From: Olsenella sp. An270 | GTDB taxonomy: Bacteria; Actinomycetota; Coriobacteriia; Coriobacteriales; Atopobiaceae | Reading direction: 5' to 3' | Length of the DNA: 64,000 bases | NCBI RefSeq assembly: GCF_002159735.1 | Contig: NZ_NFJF01000002.1 | Location: 310,001-374,000 of the forward strand | Part shown: positions 7,370 through 15,646 of the stretch, piece after piece | Position numbering within the stretch: the stretch's first letter is position 1 | Layout: each line of letters begins with the position of its first letter | Notes under the pieces: model-generated | What the model was told of the DNA's origin: nothing | Databases searched by the model: none | The model's input: only the letters and a program-made list of their open reading frames with translations | Position numbers and translations under genes: made by a program

Positions 7370-9147
7370 GCCGCCTCTCCGTTCTCGTACCAGTCGAGCA
7401 CCATGTCGACGTAGTTGGTGGCATAGCTGTAATAGATGTAGAGCCACTCGCCGACCCCGGCGCCCTCTGCCTCCTTCTCGAGTGCCCAGACGTACCAGCA
7501 CCATCCTCCGAGGACGACGCGCGACCAGAAGTGCCTGCGCTCCTCGAAGGTCGGGGTGCGCCCAAAGTAGTAGGCGAGGGCGGCGTCCGCCTGCTCCCGG
7601 TCGTACTCGCTGCAGATGACAAAGGTGCCAAAGTCGTTGCCGGGGTCGGACATCCCCGCAAACTCCCAGTCGATGACGTCGAGGCCGCCCTCCTCGTCAA
7701 AGAGGAAGTTGAGCGGCAGGTAGTCGTTGTGACTGAAGCAGAGGCCATAGCCGTCTGCGGCGGAGAAGTCGTTGAGGCGCACGATCTTGTCGCGAAGCTC
7801 AAAGTAACCGGGGATGTCGATGGGGCCGTGGGTCTTGAGGAGGTTCTCGTACCCGACGCCATCCGAGAAGAAGTCGAACTCGGAGTCGATGGTCGCCCCC
7901 GACTCGTGGAAGCGGCGGCACAGCTCCATCGCCCGTTTGACCTGGGAGGGGTCGGTGGGATCGAGCGTGTGGGCGTTCGGGACAAAGCGGCAGATCTTCC
8001 AGCCTCTCCGCTCGTCCTCGTGGATGAACGTCCGATCGACGCCGAGCTCGCGCGCGGCTGTGTTGGCCTGCGTCTCGGCGACGCGGTTCATGAACTTCTC
8101 GGTGCCGATGCCGGGGTGCCGGTAGACGTACTCGTCATCACCCACGCGGAAGTGGCAGGAGAGGTTGGTGAGGCCCTGGCTCATCGGATAGAAGTCGCTG
8201 ATCTCCTCGCAGGTGCAGCCGAGCACGCTCACGATGTTGTCAAAGATCTCGGAGTCGACGTTCTCGATGAAGTCGGGGTCAAAGTCCTCGAGCTCGGCGA
8301 GGGAGTCAAACTCGTGAATGACGCCCTCGGGGTAGCGCCTGATCTCCATGTCGAGCGTCTTGATGTTGTCCGCGTAGATGGCCTCCCAGAGCTTGCCGCT
8401 GTTCTCCGCGTGGCTCACGGCCTCGTCGAGCAGGGGGGCAAAGCGCTCGGAGAAGTCGTGGTCAAAGTAGACGTGCCCGAGCATGACCCACGAGTCGCTC
8501 CCGCCGACGGTGACGCCCGTGATGCGGTCCCTGGGACCGGCCTCGATGCACCACTCCTCGGTCGGGCCGGCGGCGTACTCCGAGGCGTAGTAGGACTTCC
8601 AGACGTAGCGCTCGAAGGGGTTCACGGTGAAGTAGTCGTCCGAGGAGCACACGTAGGTGTTGGAGAGGCGGTCGCGCACGAGCCAGAGCGTCCAGGAGTT
8701 GTTCTTCTCGGCAAACTGGTCGTTCACCACGATCTTGACGCCGTACTTTGCGGCGAGGTAGAAGAAGTACTCCTTCTTGTAGCCCACGACCACGGTGATG
8801 TCGGTGATCCCGCGCTCGAGCAGCTGCCTGATCTGGCGCTCGATGAGCACCTCGTCGCGCACGCGCAGCATCCCCTTGGGGCGCTCGTAGGAGAGGGGGA
8901 CAAAGCGGCTGGAGAGGCCGGCGGCCATGATGACGGCGTTTCTCACGCGGTGGGGCTCGAGCGCCTCGATGCCCCGCTCGGTGATGCGGCCGTCCTCGAC
9001 GAGGCCGGCCTGCTTGCAGGACTGGACGGCGGAGTTGACCGCGCCCAGGGAGAGCCCGCAGGTCTCGGCCAGGTCGCGCTGCGTCAGCGGCTCGCCCGTG
9101 TCGGAGAGCGCCTGCAGGACCTTGAACTCGCTCTTGGTGAGGGACAT
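7366..9147 (-). CDS. wHTH - LicC cytidylyltransferase - LicA choline kinase fusion (copy 2)
   Basis: This 593-residue paralogue of the protein at 4608-6419 has the same order: a winged helix at 1-60 (MSLTKSEFKVLQALSDTG), a nucleotidyltransferase with AAGLSSRFVPLSYERPKGM, and a kinase with SHNDYLPLNF near 470 and VIDWEFAG. Long stretches are shared (EYFFYLAAKYGVKIVVND; YPEGVIHEFDSLAE), but the kinase halves diverge. Both copies keep all catalytic motifs, so they may differ in substrate (choline versus ethanolamine or another amino alcohol). It is the first gene of the minus-strand lic operon, with GGGAG before the ATG and a divergent licD on the other side. Confidence 0.85.
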   Translation of the reverse strand: MSLTKSEFKVLQALSDTGEPLTQRDLAETCGLSLGAVNSAVQSCKQAGLVEDGRITERGIEALEPHRVRNAVIMAAGLSSRFVPLSYERPKGMLRVRDEVLIERQIRQLLERGITDITVVVGYKKEYFFYLAAKYGVKIVVNDQFAEKNNSWTLWLVRDRLSNTYVCSSDDYFTVNPFERYVWKSYYASEYAAGPTEEWCIEAGPRDRITGVTVGGSDSWVMLGHVYFDHDFSERFAPLLDEAVSHAENSGKLWEAIYADNIKTLDMEIRRYPEGVIHEFDSLAELEDFDPDFIENVDSEIFDNIVSVLGCTCEEISDFYPMSQGLTNLSCHFRVGDDEYVYRHPGIGTEKFMNRVAETQANTAARELGVDRTFIHEDERRGWKICRFVPNAHTLDPTDPSQVKRAMELCRRFHESGATIDSEFDFFSDGVGYENLLKTHGPIDIPGYFELRDKIVRLNDFSAADGYGLCFSHNDYLPLNFLFDEEGGLDVIDWEFAGMSDPGNDFGTFVICSEYDREQADAALAYYFGRTPTFEERRHFWSRVVLGGWCWYVWALEKEAEGAGVGEWLYIYYSYATNYVDMVLDWYENGEAA

Positions 9148-9341
9148 GTCTGCTCCCGGTAGTATCGACTGCTTACCTTGGGATGATTGTACGCTTACCG
9201 TTTTCTTATGTTCATATTACTTTGAAGCCAAGCTGAAAATGAACGTATTCTTCAAAAAACATGGAAGGTCACCAGGCTTACGGCGCGGGCTGTCCGATGG
9301 GGTATGCTTTTCAGCCGAGTTGACGCGAAGGGAGATGGGCA

Positions 9342-10196
9342 ATGAATCAGGCGGAGGCGCTTGCAAAGCTGCAGGCAACCGAGCTGGAGATTCTGCTGGT
9401 GATTGCTGCGTTTTGTCGAGAGCATGATATTACGTGGTTCCTTGAGGGGGGCACGGCGCTCGGGGCGATTCGCCACAAGGGCTTTATCCCCTGGGACGAT
9501 GACGTGGACATCGCCTTGCTTCGTAAGGACTACGATCGCTTTTGTGAGCTTGCAAAGACGGGGCTTCCCTCCGGCTACTCTCTCCACACCTCACGAAACA
9601 CCGCCGGCAACGCCGCCCTCTTTGCAAAGGTCTACAAGGACGGAACGCGCTTCGAGAATCAGGAGACTCGCGAGGCGGGGCACGCCCAGGGCATCTTTGT
9701 GGACGTTTTCCCCTACGATCGTCTGCCCGTCGATTCTGCCGAGCGTCGCCGGGAGATCTCTCGAGCCTCTCGCGCGCAGCGACTCTCCTACCTCTATCAT
9801 GCAAGAAGCGTGACGGTTCCCCATAGGGGTGCTCTCGGGGCCTCCGAGCGTGCCGCGTGTTTCTTGGCCCATGGCGTCCTTCGTCTGATTGTGTCGGATG
9901 CCGAATGGTTCCAGAATTGTTTTGACGGCGCCATTGTGCGCGAAGGGGAACTGAGCGACGAATGCCTCACGCTTGTGTGGCCAAACATGTCGCCCATTTC
10001 TGCAAAATGCCTTGTGCCTCCTGCCGTCGCGCAGTTTGAGGGGCATGAGCTGCCCGTCCCTCATGACGTTGAGCTTTATCTCGAGCATGTCTATGGCGAC
10101 TGGCGTCGCATACCCGATCCCGAGGATCGCCATACGCATCTGCCGTTGTTCATAGACTTCGGCGACGGGACGACGTGGGGAAGTGCCGCGCGATGA
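9342..10196 (+). CDS. licD: LicD-family phosphocholine (phosphotransferase) transferase
   Basis: A 284-residue cytoplasmic LicD protein. The family signature is clear at about 35-58: EGGTALGAIRHKGFIPWDDDV with the DDDVD metal-binding acidic run, later followed by FVDVFPYDRLP. LicD enzymes transfer phosphocholine from CDP-choline to glycans or teichoic-acid repeat units. ATG 9342 has GGGAGATGGGC just before it. It starts a plus-strand operon (licD, flippase, GT4) divergent from the lic operon and separated by an AT-richer 194-bp gap that should hold both promoters. No single promoter there stood out. Confidence 0.9.
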   Translation: MNQAEALAKLQATELEILLVIAAFCREHDITWFLEGGTALGAIRHKGFIPWDDDVDIALLRKDYDRFCELAKTGLPSGYSLHTSRNTAGNAALFAKVYKDGTRFENQETREAGHAQGIFVDVFPYDRLPVDSAERRREISRASRAQRLSYLYHARSVTVPHRGALGASERAACFLAHGVLRLIVSDAEWFQNCFDGAIVREGELSDECLTLVWPNMSPISAKCLVPPAVAQFEGHELPVPHDVELYLEHVYGDWRRIPDPEDRHTHLPLFIDFGDGTTWGSAAR

Positions 10197-11440
10197 AGCG
10201 ACTCTCTGTCAGGGAGAATATGATTTGGAACTCGGTGGGTTCGCTGCTGTACTCCGGGTGCCAGTGGCTCATCACCGTGTTGGTGGTACGGCTTTCCCCA
10301 GACTATGACGCTGCCGGCGTGCTTGCTCTTGCCATGGCGATCTCCAATGTTTTTGCACCGATTGCGCTCTATAAAATTCGTGCCTATCAGGTGTCGGACG
10401 TTCATGAGGAAACGTCCTCGGGAGAGTACGTGGGTTTCCGCTTTGTCACCATCGGAATCGCCCTTGTTGGCGTCATGGCATATGCCGCGCTGACCTGTGC
10501 CTCGAACGCGCTTCCTTGCATCTTCCTCTATCTCGTGTTTCGTTCGATTGACAGCTTTATTGACGTGCTCCATGGCATTGACCAGCAGCACTATCGCATG
10601 GATTATTGCGGTTGGTCGATGGGCGTGCGCGGGGTGTTGTTCGTCGTCTCGTTTTCTCTGGTGCTGGCGCTTACGGGCAGCCTCGAGCTTGCCGTGCTGT
10701 CCATGTCAATCGTGACCCTTCCAATTGTCTTCTACGATCTTTCACGCGCTGCGCGCCTCTCGTCTGTGCGCCCCGTGTTCTCCCGCGAGAAGATCCTCCA
10801 GCTGCTTGTTCGATGCCTTCCCGCCGTAGTGGGCATGGCGGTCTGCAATCTCGTCGTCACGTTTGCTCGACAGTACCTCGGCATGTCCCAGGGAGAGTCG
10901 GCCCTTGGGATTTATGCGTCCATCTGCACTCCCATCGTCTTGATTCAAGCGTGCTCAAACTATGTGTATGCCCCGCTGCTGGGCGTATTTGCCGAGCACC
11001 TCGACCGAGGGGACACAGCCTCTTTTCGTCAACTCTTTGCCCGTGTCATCCTTGCTTTCGTAGTGATCTTCGCGGGCGGCGCCGCCCTTTTCTTCTTTGC
11101 GGGCGCTTGGTTCTTGCAGACCGTCTTTGGTGAGGGAATCGTTCCATACGGCTATCTCATGTACGCGGGCATCCTCAGCTCTGCCGTTACGGCGTGCATC
11201 GCGTTTCTCTCGGATTTGCTGGTGAGCATGAGGCAGATGCGCTGGAACCTCATAGGTAACCTGGTCGCCTGCGTGGTGTCCGTTCCGGCTACGATCTTGC
11301 TGGTGGACGCATTTGGCATGAACGGGACGAGCCTGTCAATCTCGCTGTCCTATGCAGTGGGGGTAGCTATTATGTGCTGGCACGTGCTTCGCTTCCTCCG
11401 TGGGGCCCATGGTGTGAAAGGGATGGCGGATGGCTGCTAG
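10193..11440 (+). CDS. polysaccharide flippase, Wzx/MATE-like
   Basis: This 415-residue protein has about 12 hydrophobic segments and the opening MIWNSVGSLLYSGCQWL typical of the MVF/PST superfamily of lipid-linked oligosaccharide flippases. It would move undecaprenyl-linked repeat units across the membrane. ATG 10193 overlaps the licD stop (ATGA) and has GGGGAAG about 9 nt upstream. Sitting directly behind licD, it could be the counterpart of pneumococcal TacF, the flippase that selects choline-bearing teichoic-acid chains. That parallel is inferred from position only. Confidence 0.85.
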   Translation: MKRLSVRENMIWNSVGSLLYSGCQWLITVLVVRLSPDYDAAGVLALAMAISNVFAPIALYKIRAYQVSDVHEETSSGEYVGFRFVTIGIALVGVMAYAALTCASNALPCIFLYLVFRSIDSFIDVLHGIDQQHYRMDYCGWSMGVRGVLFVVSFSLVLALTGSLELAVLSMSIVTLPIVFYDLSRAARLSSVRPVFSREKILQLLVRCLPAVVGMAVCNLVVTFARQYLGMSQGESALGIYASICTPIVLIQACSNYVYAPLLGVFAEHLDRGDTASFRQLFARVILAFVVIFAGGAALFFFAGAWFLQTVFGEGIVPYGYLMYAGILSSAVTACIAFLSDLLVSMRQMRWNLIGNLVACVVSVPATILLVDAFGMNGTSLSISLSYAVGVAIMCWHVLRFLRGAHGVKGMADGC

Positions 11441-12596
11441 CTACGCGCTCTTCTCGGCGCAGTACCCGCCGCATCTGGGCGGCATCGAGAACTTCACGCA
11501 GGGTCTTGCCCGCGCGCTCGTGGCTCGGGGAGACCAGGTGCTCGTTGTCACCAACGACACCGAGGGGCTGGGCGCGGGGCGCTCGGACGAGGGGGACGTG
11601 GAGGTCCTTCGTCTCCCGTGTCGCCCGCTCGTCTCGGGACGCCTGCCGCTTCCTCGTCACGGCGCGGCCTACGAGGGCCTTGTTCGCGGGCTGGACGAGA
11701 TGCCGCTCGATGGCGTGCTCGTCAACGCGCGCTTCTACCCTCACTCGTTGCTGGGTATGCGTGTTGCGCGCCGGCACGACCTCAGGCCCGTGGTGCTGGA
11801 TCACGGCTCGGCGTACCTCTCGTTCTCCAATCCCGTGCTCGATCCTGCTGTGCGACTCTACGAGCATGCGATGACGGCGTGGGGGAGGCGCTACGACGCT
11901 GCATACTACGGTATCTCCCAGAAGAGCGCCGAGTGGCTGGGCACCTTCGGGATACGTGCGGAGGGGGTCATTCCCAACGCGATAGACGCTGCCGGGTACC
12001 GCGCCGCTGCCAGCGGACGGGACTTCAGGGGAGAGCTCGGTCTGGCGGAGGCTGATCTCATGGTCGCGTTCGTGGGCCGGCTCATTCCCGAGAAGGGCGT
12101 CTCTGCGCTGATCGAGGCCTCGCGCGACGAGCGTCTTCGCGCTGCCAGAGTGACGTTTGTGCTCGCCGGCGACGGCCCGCTTGCGGGTGATGTGAGCGAT
12201 ACGAAGAGCTCCACTCTTCGCTGGGTCGGGCGCCTGAGTCGCGAAGACGCGGCCGCGCTCCTCTTGCAGGCGGACTGTCTGTGTCTGCCCACGCGCTCAG
12301 AGGGCTTCTCGACCACGCTCCTCGAGGCGTCGGCCTGTGGCTGTCCATCGCTCGTGACGGACGTGGGCGGAGCCCGAGAGCTCATCCCCGACACGGGCTA
12401 TGGGACAATCATGCCCGATGCGTCGGCGGAGACCGTAGTTCGCGAGGTGCTCTCGCTGTGCGAGCGCCGTTCCGATCTCCCGCTGATGGGGGAGAGGTGC
12501 AGGCGCCTCGTGGAGGGCAGCTACGGCTGGGATGACACTGCTGCAAAGCTGGAGAGAGCCCTGAACCTCGAACAGGTAGGTCGGGAGGGCGTGTAG
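11430..12596 (+). CDS. glycosyltransferase family 4
   Basis: A 388-residue GT-B enzyme. The N-terminal acceptor domain opens with FSAQYPPHLGGIENFT, the pattern of retaining GT4 enzymes. The C-terminal donor domain has VAFVGRLIPEKGV and the ExxGxxxLEA-type motif PTRSEGFSTTLLEASACG that binds the nucleotide sugar. No membrane segment is seen. The start overlaps the flippase end by 11 bp, so the two are co-transcribed. It probably adds one sugar during assembly of the lipid-linked repeat unit. The donor is unknown. Confidence 0.9.
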   Translation: MAASYALFSAQYPPHLGGIENFTQGLARALVARGDQVLVVTNDTEGLGAGRSDEGDVEVLRLPCRPLVSGRLPLPRHGAAYEGLVRGLDEMPLDGVLVNARFYPHSLLGMRVARRHDLRPVVLDHGSAYLSFSNPVLDPAVRLYEHAMTAWGRRYDAAYYGISQKSAEWLGTFGIRAEGVIPNAIDAAGYRAAASGRDFRGELGLAEADLMVAFVGRLIPEKGVSALIEASRDERLRAARVTFVLAGDGPLAGDVSDTKSSTLRWVGRLSREDAAALLLQADCLCLPTRSEGFSTTLLEASACGCPSLVTDVGGARELIPDTGYGTIMPDASAETVVREVLSLCERRSDLPLMGERCRRLVEGSYGWDDTAAKLERALNLEQVGREGV

Positions 12597-12662
12597 GAAC
12601 GCCTTGTCAGCCGGTCTGCTAGTATGAGGAAGTTCTGCAATTCCTTGAACGGGGGAATCTCT

Positions 12663-13397
12663 GTGGAGACAGGTATGCAAGATCGGCCCGCGACATGCCG
12701 CTCTCGCGTTCTCGTTGTCATTCCCGCATATAACGAGCAGGAGAGCATTCTGTCCACGGTGGAGAAGATTCGCTCGTGTGGGTATGATTACGTCGTCGTC
12801 AACGACGGCTCCAGAGACGACACCCTCAGGCTTTGTCGCGAGAATGACATTAATGTGCTCGATCTTCCGCAGAATCTTGGTATCGGGGGTGCCGTTCAGG
12901 CCGGCCACAAGTACGCCCAGCGCTACGGCTACGATATCGACATTCAAGTTGATGGAGACGGACAGCACGATCCGAGCTATATCCCTGACCTCGTTCGCCT
13001 TGTCGAAGATGGGGCAGATCTCGCCATAGGCTCTCGCTTCCTTGAGAAAACCGATGGATTCCAGTCCACGTTCATGAGGCGCGTGGGCATCACGTGGCTC
13101 TCTTTCTTGCTCAGGCTTTTCACGGGCAGGAGAATTACCGATCCTACGTCGGGGTTTCGCGCATGCGGTCGCCGCGCCATAGATCTCTTCTGCGACAGTT
13201 ACCCGATTGACTACCCTGAGCCCGAATCGATTGCGCACGCAATCCGCAGGGGGCTCAGCGTTCGAGAGACTTCTGTTCTCATGCGAGAGCGCCAGGGGGG
13301 AGTTTCCTCGATCGGAGGTCTCTCTACGGTCTACTTCATGATCAAGGTGTCCCTTGCGATATGGGTTGCATGCTGGTCGTCAAGAAAGGGGCGCTGA
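12663..13397 (+). CDS. glycosyltransferase family 2, dolichol-phosphate-sugar synthase-like (second copy)
   Basis: A 244-residue GT2 paralogous to the one at 3909-4589: VIPAYNEQESI, VNDGSRDDT, DGDGQHDP (metal site), IGSRFLEKTDGF and RRITDPTSGFRACG all match. I place the start at GTG 12663 because GGGGGA lies 6 nt upstream. ATG 12624 upstream has no ribosome-binding site, and ATG 12675 is also possible. A DUF2304 gene follows after 6 bp, as for the other copy. The enzyme probably loads a sugar onto polyprenyl phosphate for use outside the membrane. Confidence 0.85.
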   Translation: METGMQDRPATCRSRVLVVIPAYNEQESILSTVEKIRSCGYDYVVVNDGSRDDTLRLCRENDINVLDLPQNLGIGGAVQAGHKYAQRYGYDIDIQVDGDGQHDPSYIPDLVRLVEDGADLAIGSRFLEKTDGFQSTFMRRVGITWLSFLLRLFTGRRITDPTSGFRACGRRAIDLFCDSYPIDYPEPESIAHAIRRGLSVRETSVLMRERQGGVSSIGGLSTVYFMIKVSLAIWVACWSSRKGR

Positions 13398-13403
13398 GTT
13401 CTG

Positions 13404-13778
13404 ATGAGCGTCGTCCTGCGGGTGCTCGTTGCCATCATCTTCGTCGTCTTCTTGATTTGCGTCCTTAAGCTCGTCTCAAGGGACAAGCTGTTGCTCAAGT
13501 ACTCGTTGCTGTGGATTCTGCTCTGCGTCGTATGCCTTGCCTGCGACTTGTTCCCAGAAATCGTGTACTGGGCGTCGGGTGTCTTTGGTTTCCTTTCCCC
13601 CTCCAATTTCATTTTTCTCGTCAGCATCGCACTGCTGCTAGCCATTTCTCTTTCGCTCAGCGTTGCCGTGAGTCGGCTAACCATTGCGAACAAGAACCTC
13701 GCCCAGCGCATTGCGCTGCTTGAGAAGGACCTAGAACGAGTTGAAAGCGGCGATGGGGAGACGACAAGCTGCTCCTGA
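13404..13778 (+). CDS. DUF2304 membrane protein (second copy)
   Basis: A 124-residue protein with three membrane helices in the first 90 residues and a coiled-coil-like, charged tail (RIALLEKDLERVE). The core FPEIVYWASGVFGFLSPSNFIF matches that of the copy at 3577-3903 at most positions. The constant pairing of this family with a DPM-like GT2 suggests that the two proteins form a membrane-bound complex. No enzyme motif is visible. A 200-bp gap follows before the CAP-domain gene, with no gene in it. Confidence 0.8.
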   Translation: MSVVLRVLVAIIFVVFLICVLKLVSRDKLLLKYSLLWILLCVVCLACDLFPEIVYWASGVFGFLSPSNFIFLVSIALLLAISLSLSVAVSRLTIANKNLAQRIALLEKDLERVESGDGETTSCS

Positions 13779-13978
13779 GGTGCACTGTTATCGTTCGCGC
13801 CGTGTGCCCCCCTCATATCTCCTGAACTTGCCAAGGAGAGAGTTGCTTTGGTCCGATGCCGCTGCGGAATACCGCCCACAGAATCCCGTAGTCCAAAAAG
13901 GGATTGCGCAATAGCTGTCGCTTGATTTCAGCCTATCACACGCTTGTGGTTCGAATTCTTTTGAGGAAGGGAGAGCGT

Positions 13979-15337
13979 ATGTCGTACAGGCAGCGTTTCT
14001 TCGCGGGGCTCGTGGGCGCCCTGCTTGCCCTGACGGTCGTGCCCGTCGCCGCCAAGGCAGACATCATCACCGACTCGCAGGACTTTGTCATCGAGAAGCG
14101 GGAGTCCCAGATCTCCCTGGGCGAGCCGGTCGACATCGACGAGTCCGAGAGCGTCGTTCTCGCCACGGGAGGAAAGTACGGCACCTTCTCCCTTCCCGTG
14201 TCCGGCACCGTGAGGTACGACTACGCCTGGGACGTGCTCGACCTGCTCAACCAGGAGCGCGCTAAGGCGGGGCTGCCCGCCCTGAGCATGGACCAGGACC
14301 TTCTCAACGCGGCGGTTCTGCGCTCGGCCGAGATCACGGTGCTCTTCGATCATGACCGACCCAACGGGGAGGAGTGCTTCACCGCATCCAGCAAGATGTT
14401 CGGCGAGAACATTGCCTCCGGTCAGCTGAACCCCTCGACGGTCATGAGCGCCTGGATGAACTCGCAGGGTCACCGCGAGAACATCCTGCGCAGCAGCTTC
14501 ACGACCGTGGGCATCGGATGCCTGCAGGTGGGAAACACCTACTACTGGGTCCAGTGCTTCGGGTCCGGTGACCTCGCCTCCGTTACCCGTCCCGCCAACG
14601 TGGACAAGACCCAGGTCGTTCAGGTGGCCCCCGAGGCGTTTGGCCTGGGCGTCTACGTGGTCGCCACGTCCGACGACGGCAGCAGGGTGGTCGACGCCCC
14701 GACGAAGGTCGCGCCCAACACCACGCAGCGCTTCATGATGGTGGTGGAGGGCTCCGCCGACAGCCTCTGGGCCGTCTCGGATCCCATGACGTGGGGCACG
14801 AGCGACGCCAGCATCGCTACCGTGGACGCCAGCGGCGTCGCGACGTTCCTCTCGGGTGGCAAGGTCACCATCGCCGCAGCCTCCTCCGGCGGCCTCGTCG
14901 CCGCGAAGAGCCTCGATCTGACCCTGCTCAGTGAGGGCGACGTCCCGGTCTATCGCGTCTACAACAAGAACTCCGGCCTGCACCACTACACGACGAGCGA
15001 GTACGAGCGCGACCAGCTCGTGAGCCTGGGCTGGAACGACGAGGGCATCTCGTTCTACGTCTCGAAAAAGAAGGGTGCGCCGGTCTACCGCAACTACAAC
15101 CCCAATGACGGCAACCACAACTGGACCGAATCCAAGTTCGAGCACGAGAACCTCAACTCGGTCGGCTGGGACAACGAGGGTGTCGCCTGGTACACGCCCG
15201 AGGGCGCCACGATCGAGGTCTACCGCCTCTATAACCCCAACTCCGGCGAGCACGTCTACACCACGAGCAAGTACGAGTACGACTCCGTCGTAGCTGCTGG
15301 CTGGCACGGCGAGGGCGTCGCCTGGAAGAGCCTGTAG
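13979..15337 (+). CDS. secreted CAP/SCP-domain protein with Ig-like domain and three DUF5648-type repeats
   Basis: A 452-residue exported protein. Residues 1-27 are a signal peptide ending AAKA. About 80-195 is a CAP (SCP/PR1-like) domain with LLNQERAKAGLP, HDRPNGEECF, GENIASG and WMNSQGHRENIL. About 235-320 resembles a Big_2 Ig-like domain (TSDASIATVDASGVATF). The C-terminus holds three repeats of about 45 residues of the form VYRxYNxNSGxHxYTTSxYE...GWxxEGV, which I assign to DUF5648 and which probably bind the wall. ATG 13979 follows AGGAAGGGAGAG. It stands alone between glycan genes and ends in a terminator. Confidence 0.87.
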   Translation: MSYRQRFFAGLVGALLALTVVPVAAKADIITDSQDFVIEKRESQISLGEPVDIDESESVVLATGGKYGTFSLPVSGTVRYDYAWDVLDLLNQERAKAGLPALSMDQDLLNAAVLRSAEITVLFDHDRPNGEECFTASSKMFGENIASGQLNPSTVMSAWMNSQGHRENILRSSFTTVGIGCLQVGNTYYWVQCFGSGDLASVTRPANVDKTQVVQVAPEAFGLGVYVVATSDDGSRVVDAPTKVAPNTTQRFMMVVEGSADSLWAVSDPMTWGTSDASIATVDASGVATFLSGGKVTIAAASSGGLVAAKSLDLTLLSEGDVPVYRVYNKNSGLHHYTTSEYERDQLVSLGWNDEGISFYVSKKKGAPVYRNYNPNDGNHNWTESKFEHENLNSVGWDNEGVAWYTPEGATIEVYRLYNPNSGEHVYTTSKYEYDSVVAAGWHGEGVAWKSL

Positions 15338-15384
15338 CGGCAGGGGCGGGGATTCTGTCGAAGCATCACCTCTGTGACGTGATT

Positions 15385-15423
15385 GTGGGGGGTCGGCGTC
15401 GCCGGCCCCCACGTTTGTCTTTG
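15385..15423 (+). terminator. Rho-independent terminator after the CAP-domain gene
   Basis: A GC-rich stem, GTGGGGGG-TCGGC pairing with GCCGGCCCCCAC at 15385-15412 with one bulge, is followed by the T-rich GTTTGTCTTT. Confidence 0.8.
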
Positions 15424-15646
15424 ATAGGCGACGGCTGTCGCCCTAGTCGTTGGTCTGAGATCGACGGTTTAGAATTATATGTATGCTGAATAATTCGCGC
15501 TGTTGCGGAATAGGGCGGCATGGGAGTGCTCGTTAGGCGGAACGCCTGAGGAGTCCTTCACGAGGAGAATAAACGTCTCGTTTTGCATCCTACCGTCACG
15601 CTATGATATGAGGGCGTTTCCTCATGAATTCGAAGCGGGAGAAAAA
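15424..15646. other. AT-richer leader before the DUF2142 gene
   Basis: No gene is seen in the rest of the 309-bp gap between the CAP-domain gene and the DUF2142 gene. It is AT-richer than its surroundings. A TATGAT at about 15602-15607 could be a -10 box for the plus-strand glycan operon, but I see no convincing -35 box. Confidence 0.4.

Noticed and set aside
4608-7985. A single 1125-codon minus-strand gene
   Set aside because: Only the part from 6419 encodes the LicC-LicA protein. The upstream part overlaps licB and the second fusion in another frame and has Ser/Arg/Thr-rich shadow composition.
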